DNA of 64,000 nucleotides from Blautia sp. MSJ-9 (GTDB lineage: Bacteria; Bacillota; Clostridia; Lachnospirales; Lachnospiraceae): the NCBI RefSeq assembly GCF_018919065.1, contig NZ_JAHLQG010000004.1:1-64000 (forward strand). Reading direction: 5' to 3'. The translations under genes and the position numbers were made by a program. Of this stretch, positions 1-6,736 are shown piece after piece. Within the stretch, counting starts at the first letter, position 1. Every line of letters begins with the position of its first letter. The notes below the pieces were generated by a model. That model was not told the origin of the DNA. It was given only the letters and a program-made list of their open reading frames with translations, and searched no databases.

Positions 1-126
1 CCCCTTCCGGTAACGGAAAGGTCTTTGCTGGAGGCAAAAGTCCCTCCGGTAAAGCGTAGAACCTCATGTGTTTATGCAGATCTGAAAGAACTTCATTTAC
101 AAATGGAAATCTTAAAGGCAGCATAA
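1..126 (+). CDS. tnpB: TnpB (IS200/IS605 OrfB) C-terminal end, 5' truncated by window
   Basis: An open frame enters from the window edge and ends with TAA at 124-126, giving 41 residues (PLPVTER...MEILKAA). No catalytic motif lies in this piece, so the call rests on what follows: two short hairpins in the arrangement typical of the right end of IS200/IS605-type elements. TnpB is an RNA-guided nuclease whose guide RNA (omega-RNA) comes from the 3' end of its own gene and the right end of the element. The remainder of the gene lies upstream of the window, so whether it is intact cannot be judged. It could instead be the tail of an unrelated gene. Confidence 0.5.
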   Translation, partial: PLPVTERSLLEAKVPPVKRRTSCVYADLKELHLQMEILKAA

Positions 127-305
127 ATGCAGGCAGATATACAGCGGACTACCTGCAATGTGGGAACTTGCCATATCTGGCATGGAAAAATGCGCATAAC
201 TGCGCTGGCCTAAGTTACAGGCGTATCCGCCGATATTTAGTCTGACGCCTAAAGCGTCTGGAAGCACGCGACTTCAGTCGTGTGAGGATAAAGTTTTTAA
301 TTCAC
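127..305 (+). mobile_element. IS200/IS605-type right end with omega-RNA-like hairpins
   Basis: Downstream of the partial TnpB frame are a 5-bp hairpin (244-248 with 254-258) and an 8-bp hairpin with a TTCA loop (265-272 with 277-284, one G-U pair). A TTCAC pentamer follows at 301-305 and could be the cleavage site. A GAAGC run leading into a TTCA-loop hairpin is the usual look of right ends in this transposon group, where the 3' part of the omega-RNA also lies. The left end and any tnpA lie outside the window. Seen directly: hairpins and spacing. Inferred: family and element boundary. Confidence 0.5.
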
Positions 306-321
306 ATTATAAAAAGGACAC

Positions 322-350
322 TTGAAAAATCAAGTGCCCCATTGTATAAT
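322..350 (+). promoter_or_regulatory. Sigma-A promoter of the antisense antitoxin RNA
   Basis: TTGAAA at 322-327 and a perfect TATAAT at 345-350 are separated by 17 bp. The predicted start near 357 gives an RNA that runs into the 3' end of the oppositely oriented toxin gene. No protein-coding frame with a ribosome site follows. Confidence 0.6.
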
Positions 351-356
351 CTACTT

Positions 357-459
357 AGAAGATGATCGGAAGCCAGTTCCGGTTGCCCTCGGTATCATAA
401 TTATTAAGTGAAGAAGCTAAGCATCCAACTTTGGGCGGTGGGATGCTTATTTCTTTTTA
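357..459 (+). ncRNA. Putative antisense antitoxin RNA (RatA-like) for the holin-like toxin
   Basis: A strong plus-strand promoter (322-350) faces a terminator-like hairpin: stem 419-426 with 441-448, then the T-rich run 450-458. This defines an RNA of about 100 nt whose last ~12 nt overlap the stop-codon end of the minus-strand toxin frame (447-527). Its hairpin region is also complementary to the 3' untranslated part of the toxin mRNA. A convergent arrangement with 3' overlap is that of TxpA/RatA-type type I toxin-antitoxin pairs. The RNA itself is inferred from promoter and terminator signals only. Confidence 0.5.
419..458 (+). terminator. Hairpin plus T-run ending the antisense RNA
   Basis: AAGCATCC (419-426) pairs with GGATGCTT (441-448), followed by TTTCTTTTT at 450-458. 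Read on the minus strand, the same stem would sit just after the toxin stop codon and could stabilise or end the toxin mRNA. Confidence 0.6.
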
Positions 460-527
460 TGTTGGTCTATGTAAATCAATGCCGTAAAAATTACTAATAG
501 TAAAGTAAGGACTTCCATTGTATTCAT
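447..527 (-). CDS. Holin-like type I toxin, 26-residue membrane peptide
   Basis: The 26-codon frame begins MNTMEVLTLL, continues through a hydrophobic stretch (residues 5-19) and ends in a YIDQHKKK tail. This matches the layout of the putative holin-like toxin family (TxpA-type): short acidic N terminus, one membrane helix, D-x-x-K-K-K end. An excellent ribosome site (AAAGGAGG) lies 9 bases upstream of the ATG at 525-527, and a promoter lies further upstream at 607-635. Such peptides insert into the membrane and are held silent by an antisense RNA, here likely the convergent RNA at 357-459. A longer in-frame reading to 644 lacks a ribosome site and is not favoured. Confidence 0.7.
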   Translation of the reverse strand: MNTMEVLTLLLVIFTALIYIDQHKKK

Positions 528-606
528 TGGGCATTTCCTCCTTTCATAAAACTGGAGGGCAAGGGTCGAAACTTCGCATCCGGATTCTGTTCGATTGTAC
601 CAATTC

Positions 607-635
607 AGTATAATATGAACTGTAGAAAATCTCAA
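607..635 (-). promoter_or_regulatory. Promoter of the toxin gene
   Basis: On the minus strand TTGAGA (630-635) and TATACT (607-612) are separated by exactly 17 bp. Transcription would start near 600, leaving a leader of about 70 nt before the toxin ATG, as is common for type I toxins whose leader folds to delay translation. Confidence 0.6.
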
Positions 636-689
636 GTACGTCATGTTCTAACATTACGAATCTTAAATGACATAATGAATTTATTATAA

Positions 690-733
690 AAAACACAGAG
701 CAGTTAAGTAAAAACCTAACCACTCTGTGTTTT
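690..733 (-). terminator. Terminator of the TRAP operon (bidirectional)
   Basis: An 11-bp perfect stem, AAAACACAGAG (690-700) with CTCTGTGTTTT (723-733), flanked by T-runs on both strands, lies 31 bp past the TRAP stop codon. An inner GTTA/TAAC pairing extends it. Confidence 0.8.
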
Positions 734-764
734 TTATTTTTATGGAGTTTTGTAACCGTTAGGA

Positions 765-3700
765 TTATTTGGTAAACAGATCAACCAGATCCTGAGCATC
801 TTCATAGCCCTGGGTTTTGAGTTCGTTTACGAACCATTCGTCTACACCGTCAACGGCTTCCTTGAAGGAAGCGATATCCATATCAGATTTCTCTGTGAAT
901 GTCACGCCGTTTTTGGATGTCCAGCGTTCTTTGATCTCGTTGTCGCTGGAACGGTTGATGTAACGTTCGTACTCAACTGCTTTCTGTCCACACTCGTCAA
1001 CAACTGCCTGCTGTTCTGGTGTCAGGTCGTTGTAGATGTCTTCGTTGATGCAGAAGAACAGACAGTCATAAATCGCATCCCACATAGAGCAGTAAGGCTG
1101 AACTTCCTGAACGCTTGCTGCATCGATAGCCGGAAGTGGGTTTTCCTCACCTTCAACAGTGTTCTGCTGAAGAGCAGTGTAAGTCTCAGACCAGTTCATG
1201 TTAGTAGCATCAGCGCCCCATCTCTTGTAGCATTCCATCAGAAGGTTGGAACCGGCTACACGAACTTTGAGGTTCTTCATATCATCAAGAGTTTTTACTT
1301 CATGTTTGCTGTTAGTCAGCTCACGGAAACCGTTTTCTGCGATACCCATGCAGTGGAGTCCATATTCACCGAGGATTTCTTTCAGTTTTTCACCGGCTTC
1401 GCCGTCAAACTTCGCATCTGCATCATCATAAGAATCATAGATGAACGGAAGTGATACGACGTTGAAACGTGGGTCAAATGCGGAGTAGATCAGGTTGGAA
1501 TGCATGGAGATCTGAACCGGGTCACCATTCATCAGGGCCTGGATACCTTCGGACTGGTTGCCGTTTGTCAGCTGGTCAGCAGCGTAAATGTTGACTTTGA
1601 CTTTGCCGCCTGTAGCTTTTTCCATCAGTTCACCGAACTTACGTCCGCCGTCAGCCCAGGTACTTGTCTCAGTAGTGGAGCATGCAAAGTTCCAGGTTGT
1701 TTCCGGCCAGTCCAGATCACTGTAATCTTCCACTGTGTTGAAGGAATCCTTTGTGAAAAGATCAACCAGATCCTGGGCATCATCGTAGCCCTGGCTCTTC
1801 AGTTCGTTTACAAACCAGTCATCGATACCGTCAACTGCCTCTTTGAAGGAGTCGATATCCATGTCTTCTTTCTCTGTGATTGTTACACCGTTCTGGCTTG
1901 CCCAGCGTTCTTTGATCTCGTCATCTCCGGAACGGTTGATGTAACGCTCATATTCAACTGCTTTCTGTCCTGCTTCGTCAACAACTGCCTGCTGTTCAGG
2001 TGTAAGGCTGTCATAGATATTCTGATTGATACAGAAGAACAGACAGTCATAAATTGCATCCCACATGGAGCAGTAAGGCTGAACCTCCTGAACGCTTGCT
2101 GCGTCAATAGCAGGAAGTGGATTCTCCTGACCTTCTACCGTGTTCTGCTGAAGTGCTGTGTAGGTTTCGGACCAGTTCATGTTAGTGGCATCAGCGCCCC
2201 ATCTCTTGTAGCATTCCATCAGAAGGTTGGAGCCTGCTACACGAACCTTCAGGTTCTTCATATCGTCTACAGATTTGATCTCATGTTTGCTGTTTGTGAT
2301 TTCGCGGAAACCGTTTTCTGCGATACCCATGCAGTGGAGTCCGTACTCACCCAGGATTTCCTTCAGCTTCTCACCAGCTTCGCCGTCGAATTTCGCATCT
2401 GCATCATCGTAAGAATCATAGACGAATGGAAGAGAAACAACGTTGAAACGTGGGTCAAATGCAGAGTAGATCAGGTTGGAGTGCATGGAGATCTGAACCG
2501 GGTCCCCATTCATCAGAGCCTGAATACCTTCGGACTGGTTACCGTTTGTCAGCTGGTCAGCAGCGTAAATGTTGACTTTGACTTTGCCGCCTGTAGCTTT
2601 TTCCATCAGTTCACCGAACTTACGTCCGCCGTCAGCCCAGGTACTTGTCTCAGTAGTGGAGCATGCGAAGTTCCAGGTCATTTCCGGCCAGTCAAGGTCA
2701 CTGTAATCTGCGATTGTGTCAAATGAGTTGTTGCCGTCTCCTGCGTCCTTGGAAGCTGTGTCTGAGGATGAGGATGACTGATCACCTGTATAGGATCCTT
2801 CTTTTGCAAGAGCCTTCGGAAGGAAGGTAGAGGTGATCGGGATGTATGTAACGATCAGAAGGACTGCAACGCAGGCTGCGATCATTGGCACAACTGCCTT
2901 TGAGATTTCCTGAAGAGTAACTTCCAGACCTTTTTTGATCTTGATACTGATTGCTACGAAGAGGTTTACACCTACAGGAGGAGTTACCTGTCCGATTGCA
3001 AGGTTTACAGTTGCCATAACACCGAATGCTACTACATCGTATCCCAGTGCTTTACATACAGGAAGCATGATCGGAACGAAGATGTACATAGCGGAGTTTG
3101 CATCGATGAAGCATCCTGCGATCAGGAAGATGATGTTTACGATCAGCAGGAATGTAAACTGGTTATGTGCGATGTTTCCAAGTAATGTGGAAGCTGCCTC
3201 TGCGATACCGAATTTAGTACATACAAAGGAAAACAATGATGCACTGGCAACGATGAGCATGATTCCACCGGTTGTCTTAGCAGAGTCTACCAGGATGTCA
3301 AACATATCGCGGATAGAAACTTCGCGGTAGATGACCATACCTACGAAAAGTCCGTATACAACGGATACGGCTGCGGCTTCGGTTGGTGTGAAGATACCGC
3401 CGTAGATACCGCCGAGGATGATGATCGGCATCAGGAATCCCCAGAAAGCATCTTTGAAAGCATCCCAGCGTTCTTTTCCGGTAGCTCTTTCTCTGGATGG
3501 TTTGATATTGTGTTTCTTTGCTTCGAGCATTACTACGATTACCAGTGCCACGCCCATAAGGAGTCCAGGTACGATACCTGCCATGAACATATCTGCGATG
3601 GATACGCCTGTGATGGATGCATATACAACGAAGGCGATACTTGGTGGGATGACAATGGCAATGGAGCTTGAGGTAGCCATCAATGCTGTGGAGAATGGTG

Positions 3701-4097
3701 CGGAGAAACCGCCTTGTTCTACCATGGCCGGGATCAGTACGGCACCAAGGGCTGCAACAGTTGCAGGGCCGGAACCGGAGATCGCACCGAAGAAGCAGGC
3801 TACGATAACACATACGATGGCGATACCGCCTTTTTTGTGGCCTACGCAGGTATCAACGAATTTGATCAGTCGTTTGGAGATACCGGCTTTTGCCATGATG
3901 TTTCCTGACAGCACGAAGAACGGGATTGCCAGGAGCAGGAATTTGCTGATTCCTGAGTACATGTTTGTTGCTACGATCGTCAGGGATGTACCGGAGTAGA
4001 GGATCGCGCATACGGAGGAAAGTCCGAGGCAGATTCCGATGGGCACACCCAGGATCAGGAATATGAAGAAGGAGATAAATAAGATTGCACTGATCAT
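765..4097 (-). CDS. TRAP transporter large permease fused to two tandem DctP solute-binding domains
   Basis: This 1110-residue protein has three parts. Residues 1 to about 430 are a DctM-type large permease with many membrane helices. A Ser/Asp/Gly-rich linker follows (about 430-460, containing QSSSSSDTAS). Two near-identical DctP-family binding domains follow (about 461-786 and 787-1110). The domain repeat has a period of 981 bp (327 codons), and parts are almost identical at the DNA level (for example 1561-1685 against 2542-2666). TRAP transporters import acids using ion gradients; DctP normally is a free or lipid-anchored protein encoded separately, and DctM alone is usually about 430 residues. 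Neither binding domain has its own signal peptide, so the fusion must tether both on the outer face. The start follows the dctQ stop directly (TAA-ATG) with GGAGG inside dctQ. Expression is probably set by the T-box leader upstream. Confidence 0.9.
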   Translation of the reverse strand: MISAILFISFFIFLILGVPIGICLGLSSVCAILYSGTSLTIVATNMYSGISKFLLLAIPFFVLSGNIMAKAGISKRLIKFVDTCVGHKKGGIAIVCVIVACFFGAISGSGPATVAALGAVLIPAMVEQGGFSAPFSTALMATSSSIAIVIPPSIAFVVYASITGVSIADMFMAGIVPGLLMGVALVIVVMLEAKKHNIKPSRERATGKERWDAFKDAFWGFLMPIIILGGIYGGIFTPTEAAAVSVVYGLFVGMVIYREVSIRDMFDILVDSAKTTGGIMLIVASASLFSFVCTKFGIAEAASTLLGNIAHNQFTFLLIVNIIFLIAGCFIDANSAMYIFVPIMLPVCKALGYDVVAFGVMATVNLAIGQVTPPVGVNLFVAISIKIKKGLEVTLQEISKAVVPMIAACVAVLLIVTYIPITSTFLPKALAKEGSYTGDQSSSSSDTASKDAGDGNNSFDTIADYSDLDWPEMTWNFACSTTETSTWADGGRKFGELMEKATGGKVKVNIYAADQLTNGNQSEGIQALMNGDPVQISMHSNLIYSAFDPRFNVVSLPFVYDSYDDADAKFDGEAGEKLKEILGEYGLHCMGIAENGFREITNSKHEIKSVDDMKNLKVRVAGSNLLMECYKRWGADATNMNWSETYTALQQNTVEGQENPLPAIDAASVQEVQPYCSMWDAIYDCLFFCINQNIYDSLTPEQQAVVDEAGQKAVEYERYINRSGDDEIKERWASQNGVTITEKEDMDIDSFKEAVDGIDDWFVNELKSQGYDDAQDLVDLFTKDSFNTVEDYSDLDWPETTWNFACSTTETSTWADGGRKFGELMEKATGGKVKVNIYAADQLTNGNQSEGIQALMNGDPVQISMHSNLIYSAFDPRFNVVSLPFIYDSYDDADAKFDGEAGEKLKEILGEYGLHCMGIAENGFRELTNSKHEVKTLDDMKNLKVRVAGSNLLMECYKRWGADATNMNWSETYTALQQNTVEGEENPLPAIDAASVQEVQPYCSMWDAIYDCLFFCINEDIYNDLTPEQQAVVDECGQKAVEYERYINRSSDNEIKERWTSKNGVTFTEKSDMDIASFKEAVDGVDEWFVNELKTQGYEDAQDLVDLFTK

Positions 4098-4652
4098 TTA
4101 TTTGGCCTCCTTTTTGTCTGTTGTGATTGTGTTCATGTTACTTTTTGTGCTGTTGTCGGTATTTTTGGCACTGTCGGTTTTGCAGCAGAAGTCCAGACAG
4201 AATTCAATGAAGTGAAGGATCATGCATCCTGCACCGATGGGCACGAAGGACCAGAAGATCCATTCAGGCCAGTTTAATACGAAGGTTCTTTTTCCGTTCT
4301 GAAGCTGAGTGATTACCTTGTCCATTCCGTATTTGAAAAGGATGACGCTGAAGATGATGCTCAGGACCGTGATCAGGATTACGGACGGTTTCTTCAGTTT
4401 CTTTGGAAGGCGGTCTGTGACCAGTGTCAGGCTGACCAGTTCTCCTTCGCGGCAGGCCAGTGCGGCTGCCAGCAGGGTGATGAGTACGAACACCGCTACT
4501 ACAAGTTCTTCTGTGAAGGACCAGGAACGGTGGATGACTTTACGGGAAAATACATTTCCCACAGTCAGCACCAGGATCAGCAGTGTGGAGATCACAAGAA
4601 CGATCTTTTCTACTGCAGCCAGTGCGTTCATGATTTTTTTGTAGATTTTCAT
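4098..4652 (-). CDS. TRAP transporter small membrane subunit DctQ
   Basis: 184 residues with four hydrophobic segments and the small-subunit pattern (W-S-F-T-E-E-L near residue 49, RTFVLNWPEWIFWSFVP in the third loop and last helices). DctQ pairs with DctM to form the membrane part of the transporter. The start at 4652 is chosen because GAGAGGAG lies just upstream; an open reading further upstream to 5045 runs through the T-box leader and is not coding. The stop codon abuts the start of the fused DctM gene, so translation is probably coupled. The C terminus is a polar tail rich in T, N and K. Confidence 0.9.
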   Translation of the reverse strand: MKIYKKIMNALAAVEKIVLVISTLLILVLTVGNVFSRKVIHRSWSFTEELVVAVFVLITLLAAALACREGELVSLTLVTDRLPKKLKKPSVILITVLSIIFSVILFKYGMDKVITQLQNGKRTFVLNWPEWIFWSFVPIGAGCMILHFIEFCLDFCCKTDSAKNTDNSTKSNMNTITTDKKEAK

Positions 4653-4814
4653 GCTCTCTACTCCTCTCAAAAATTTTTGCTGCTGTTTTTCGAAATGTAG
4701 GGCAGATTCATCTGTGGTGAATTCTGCTGTTTTCAAAAAGCAGAAGTAGTGTTTCGGTTTCAGATCGACAGCCTGGAAAAGAAAGTATGTCTCGTGTGTC
4801 AGGGCATTTTTGAT

Positions 4815-5095
4815 ATAAAAAAAGTCCGCCCCACGCAGGGACGGACATATAATATTCCGTAACCACCCTGTTTCACCTTTGAAACAAGTACGATTCTGCA
4901 ACGTACCGATATACGCGGCTCCTGTAACGGGGGGCGGCCGGGGAAGCTTACTGTGAATATGGCAATATCTGTGATGGCTGTATTCAAGGGTTCGGCTTTC
5001 CTTCTCGGGGATGATATTCGAAACAGGTCTGTCGCTGCATTTCACCGGACTGCAGCTCTCTGGGGACAGGGGGACTGTTTTTACTGGTTCCCTTC
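4815..5095 (-). promoter_or_regulatory. T-box leader upstream of the TRAP operon, specifier reads ATC (Ile)
   Basis: Read on the minus strand: an AGTA motif, then AGAGAG leading into a hairpin with a GGTG apical loop (5041-5061 and on), then GAATATCATCCCCGAG (5004-5019) as specifier region. Next comes an antiterminator in which CAGGG-[TGGTT]-ACGGA pairs with TCCGTCCCTG (4836-4870). Last is a competing terminator, GTCCGTCCC with GGGGCGGAC (4824-4846), followed by seven or more T. The TGGT bulge fits an uncharged tRNA ending in ACCA. With ATC at 5013-5015 the base after the specifier is A, as expected, so the tRNA would be tRNA-Ile; TAT (Tyr) is the less fitting alternative. T-boxes switch genes on when the matching tRNA is uncharged. 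Confidence 0.8.
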
Positions 5096-5141
5096 GTTGA
5101 ATTTATGCGTTATAGGTTTAGCTGTTTAAAAAGCTAAAGCA

Positions 5142-5170
5142 ATTTTAACGCTGTTTGTTTTGAAAGTCAA
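5142..5170 (-). promoter_or_regulatory. Promoter of the T-box/TRAP transcript
   Basis: On the minus strand TTGACT (5165-5170) and TAAAAT (5142-5147) are 17 bp apart, about 45 bp before the first T-box element. Confidence 0.7.
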
Positions 5171-5281
5171 GAGGTTTTTGTAAGTATTTGGGGGAAGTTT
5201 GTTGGTGTGGGGCGTACACAGCGTGATAAGGGATGCTGCTTCGCGCTGGCTATTGGCTGTGGTGGAAAAATGAGTTTGTTG

Positions 5282-5309
5282 GAAGAAATTGGGCGAAGCC
5301 AATTTCTTC
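5282..5309. repeat. Perfect 11-bp inverted repeat in the 5171-5488 intergenic region
   Basis: GAAGAAATTGG (5282-5292) and its exact reverse complement (5299-5309) flank a GCGAAG loop. It stands alone between divergent transcription units and has no T-run after it on either strand. The rest of 5171-5420 shows no gene. Confidence 0.5.
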
Positions 5310-5422
5310 TTGGGGTGGGTGCGTAGTGTGAGATTATTTTATAAGGGGAAAATTTATTTTAGAGATTAATTTTCGAATATCTTATGGATATATAAAATTG
5401 TTTTTAGATATGAGATGATATA

Positions 5423-5463
5423 TACTTATGACATAAGTACATATAGTGATTGTGAAATATAAT
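5423..5463 (+). promoter_or_regulatory. Promoter and palindromic operator of the DUF3990 pair
   Basis: TACTTATGACATAAGTA (5423-5439) is a perfect 8+1+8 palindrome. A TATAAT lies at 5458-5463, placing the palindrome over the expected -35 position, where no good -35 hexamer is seen. A bound repressor or activator there would control the DUF3990 operon; autoregulation by the second gene product is an inference. Confidence 0.55.
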
Positions 5464-5488
5464 ATTAGAAAGGGGAGAGTATAATTAG

Positions 5489-5956
5489 ATGATTTTATTT
5501 TATGGAAGTAGAGAAATTGTCAGGTTTCCTGAGGTGAGAAGAGCGGTTTTTAATAAAGATTTTTATTTTGGTTTTTATTGTACTGTTTATAAGGAACAGG
5601 CGGAGCGGTGGGCGACCAGATATGGGAAAAAGGGATATGTGAACAGTTATGATTATATTCCGAATCCGGCATTGAAGTATTTGAAATTTGAGAAAATGAC
5701 GGATGAATGGCTTGATTTTATTGTGGCGTGCAGAACGGGGAGAGCGCATACGTATGATATTGTAGAGGGACCTATGGCTGATGATACAATTTTTAATTAT
5801 GTACAGGCTTTTGTGGATGGGAAAATAACAAGGGCTGCATTTTGGGAGCTTGTCAAATTTAATCATCCGACACATCAGATTAGTTTTCATACGATTTCTG
5901 CATTAGATACATTAACATTTATGGGAAGTGAGGAAGTTTATGGGAACAAAAAATAA
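5489..5956 (+). CDS. DUF3990 protein, ADP-ribosyltransferase-fold toxin candidate
   Basis: The 155-residue protein matches the DUF3990 family: an N-terminal FYGS motif (usually LYHGS) at residues 4-7, a DFYFGFYCT motif (usually DFG-x-GFYLT) at about 24-32, then EQAERWA, EWLDFIVACRTGR and a YDIVEGPMADD motif at about 87-97. The family is small, without a signal peptide, and assigned to the ADP-ribosyltransferase fold; members are usually encoded beside a short partner gene and thought to be toxins. Here the usual histidine of LYHGS is missing, which may affect NAD binding. A GGGGAGAG ribosome site precedes the ATG. The next gene overlaps its last 17 bases. Confidence 0.75.
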   Translation: MILFYGSREIVRFPEVRRAVFNKDFYFGFYCTVYKEQAERWATRYGKKGYVNSYDYIPNPALKYLKFEKMTDEWLDFIVACRTGRAHTYDIVEGPMADDTIFNYVQAFVDGKITRAAFWELVKFNHPTHQISFHTISALDTLTFMGSEEVYGNKK

Positions 5957-6383
5957 TAGTAATTTATTTTATACTTGTAGTTTAATCGAATATATCGGGC
6001 GTATTCGGAAACAGAAACGTTGCATGGTTCTGGATTTGATGGGGAGAGAAACATTGGAGAGGATTTATGACTATGCGGATGTTTTTCATTGTGAACCAAT
6101 CGAGAAGGTTGCATCGGAATTTATAGAAGAATGTCAGATTCCAGAGGGGGAGTTTGATAATGTTGGAGACTGTAGGTATCGTATTCCGGATTATTGGACA
6201 ATCGGTGAAGTTTACGAACGGGTGATTGAAGATTGTTATAAGGATCAGGAGATTATGGAAGGGGTATGGGAAGTGTATCATTCCTGGATAGATAAAAGTA
6301 TATCAGACTATAATACAGATTTTTATTATCAGTCGCGTGATTATATTGCAGAATGTTATAAAGCTGGAGAGATACTGGAATAA
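5940..6383 (+). CDS. Probable antitoxin partner of the DUF3990 protein
   Basis: 147 residues, acidic, no membrane segment. Start chosen at the ATG at 5940 with GTGAGG just upstream inside the previous gene; a GTG at 5928 is an alternative. The stretch from about residue 10 (CSLIEYIGRI, then YDYADVFHCEPIEKVASEFI) is helix-rich, followed by a VYERVIEDC segment. The 17-bp overlap with the DUF3990 gene indicates coupled translation and a fixed ratio of the two products, the arrangement expected of a toxin-antitoxin pair. I do not recognise a named domain; the antitoxin role is inferred from position only. Confidence 0.55.
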   Translation: MGTKNNSNLFYTCSLIEYIGRIRKQKRCMVLDLMGRETLERIYDYADVFHCEPIEKVASEFIEECQIPEGEFDNVGDCRYRIPDYWTIGEVYERVIEDCYKDQEIMEGVWEVYHSWIDKSISDYNTDFYYQSRDYIAECYKAGEILE

Positions 6384-6394
6384 TGATAGTATGA

Positions 6395-6437
6395 CCAAGT
6401 AAGTTTTCTGTTTTAATTGTAAAGAACAATAGGCAGA
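6395..6437 (+). repeat. Dispersed intergenic repeat, copy 1
   Basis: About 43 bp starting AAGTAAGTTTTCTGTTTTAA and ending in AACAATAGGCAG. It aligns almost base for base with copy 2 (10751-10796) and partly with copy 3 (34945-34983). All copies lie between genes, close to gene 3' ends or regulatory regions. Confidence 0.45.
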
Positions 6438-6454
6438 GAACTTATTTGCTTTGT

Positions 6455-6652
6455 TTATATGTTATTTTGTTTAAATATACTTTCGAAATACAAAGCATCA
6501 TCAAGGGTGGTTTTCCATTGGTATTTTCTGAGGTCGGTTTTCCAGCCTTTGTCTGTGTGGATGATAGTTACGCCTTCGCTTTCGAGGAGGATTTTCTGTT
6601 GGTCGTAGGTTTCGAAAGATGCAAAGATGGACAGGGAGAATTCTGCGGTTGA
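6455..6652 (-). pseudogene. Remnant of a gene 3' end (unknown family)
   Basis: On the minus strand a 65-codon frame without a start codon reads as normal protein (KILLESEGVTIIHTDKGWKT, then LDDALYFESIF) and ends at TAA 6455-6457; it is closed upstream by TAA at 6653-6655. Codon choice looks like a real gene. The 5' part is gone, so this is a degraded C-terminal fragment. The family was not recognised. The opposite-strand frame over the same bases looks like its shadow. Confidence 0.4.
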
Positions 6653-6736
6653 TTATATAGTGGAAAAGGCTTACAATTGTAGTTACATATAAGGGAAGAA
6701 TATAAAAGGATATTGTTGGGAAAGGAAACTGGTCAT

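Noticed and set aside
765-2715. Assembly error as the cause of the doubled DctP domain
   Set aside because: The copies differ at many scattered positions, including amino-acid changes, and the frame is kept through the junction, so a simple duplicate-read artefact is unlikely.
1500-2726. Long plus-strand frame of 408 codons opposite the TRAP binding domains
   Set aside because: It is the mirror of a real, repeated gene on the minus strand; it has no ribosome site and a Cys/Phe/Val-rich composition typical of antisense frames.
6446-6652. Plus-strand 68-codon frame
   Set aside because: The minus-strand frame over the same bases has more protein-like composition; the plus frame has no ribosome site.
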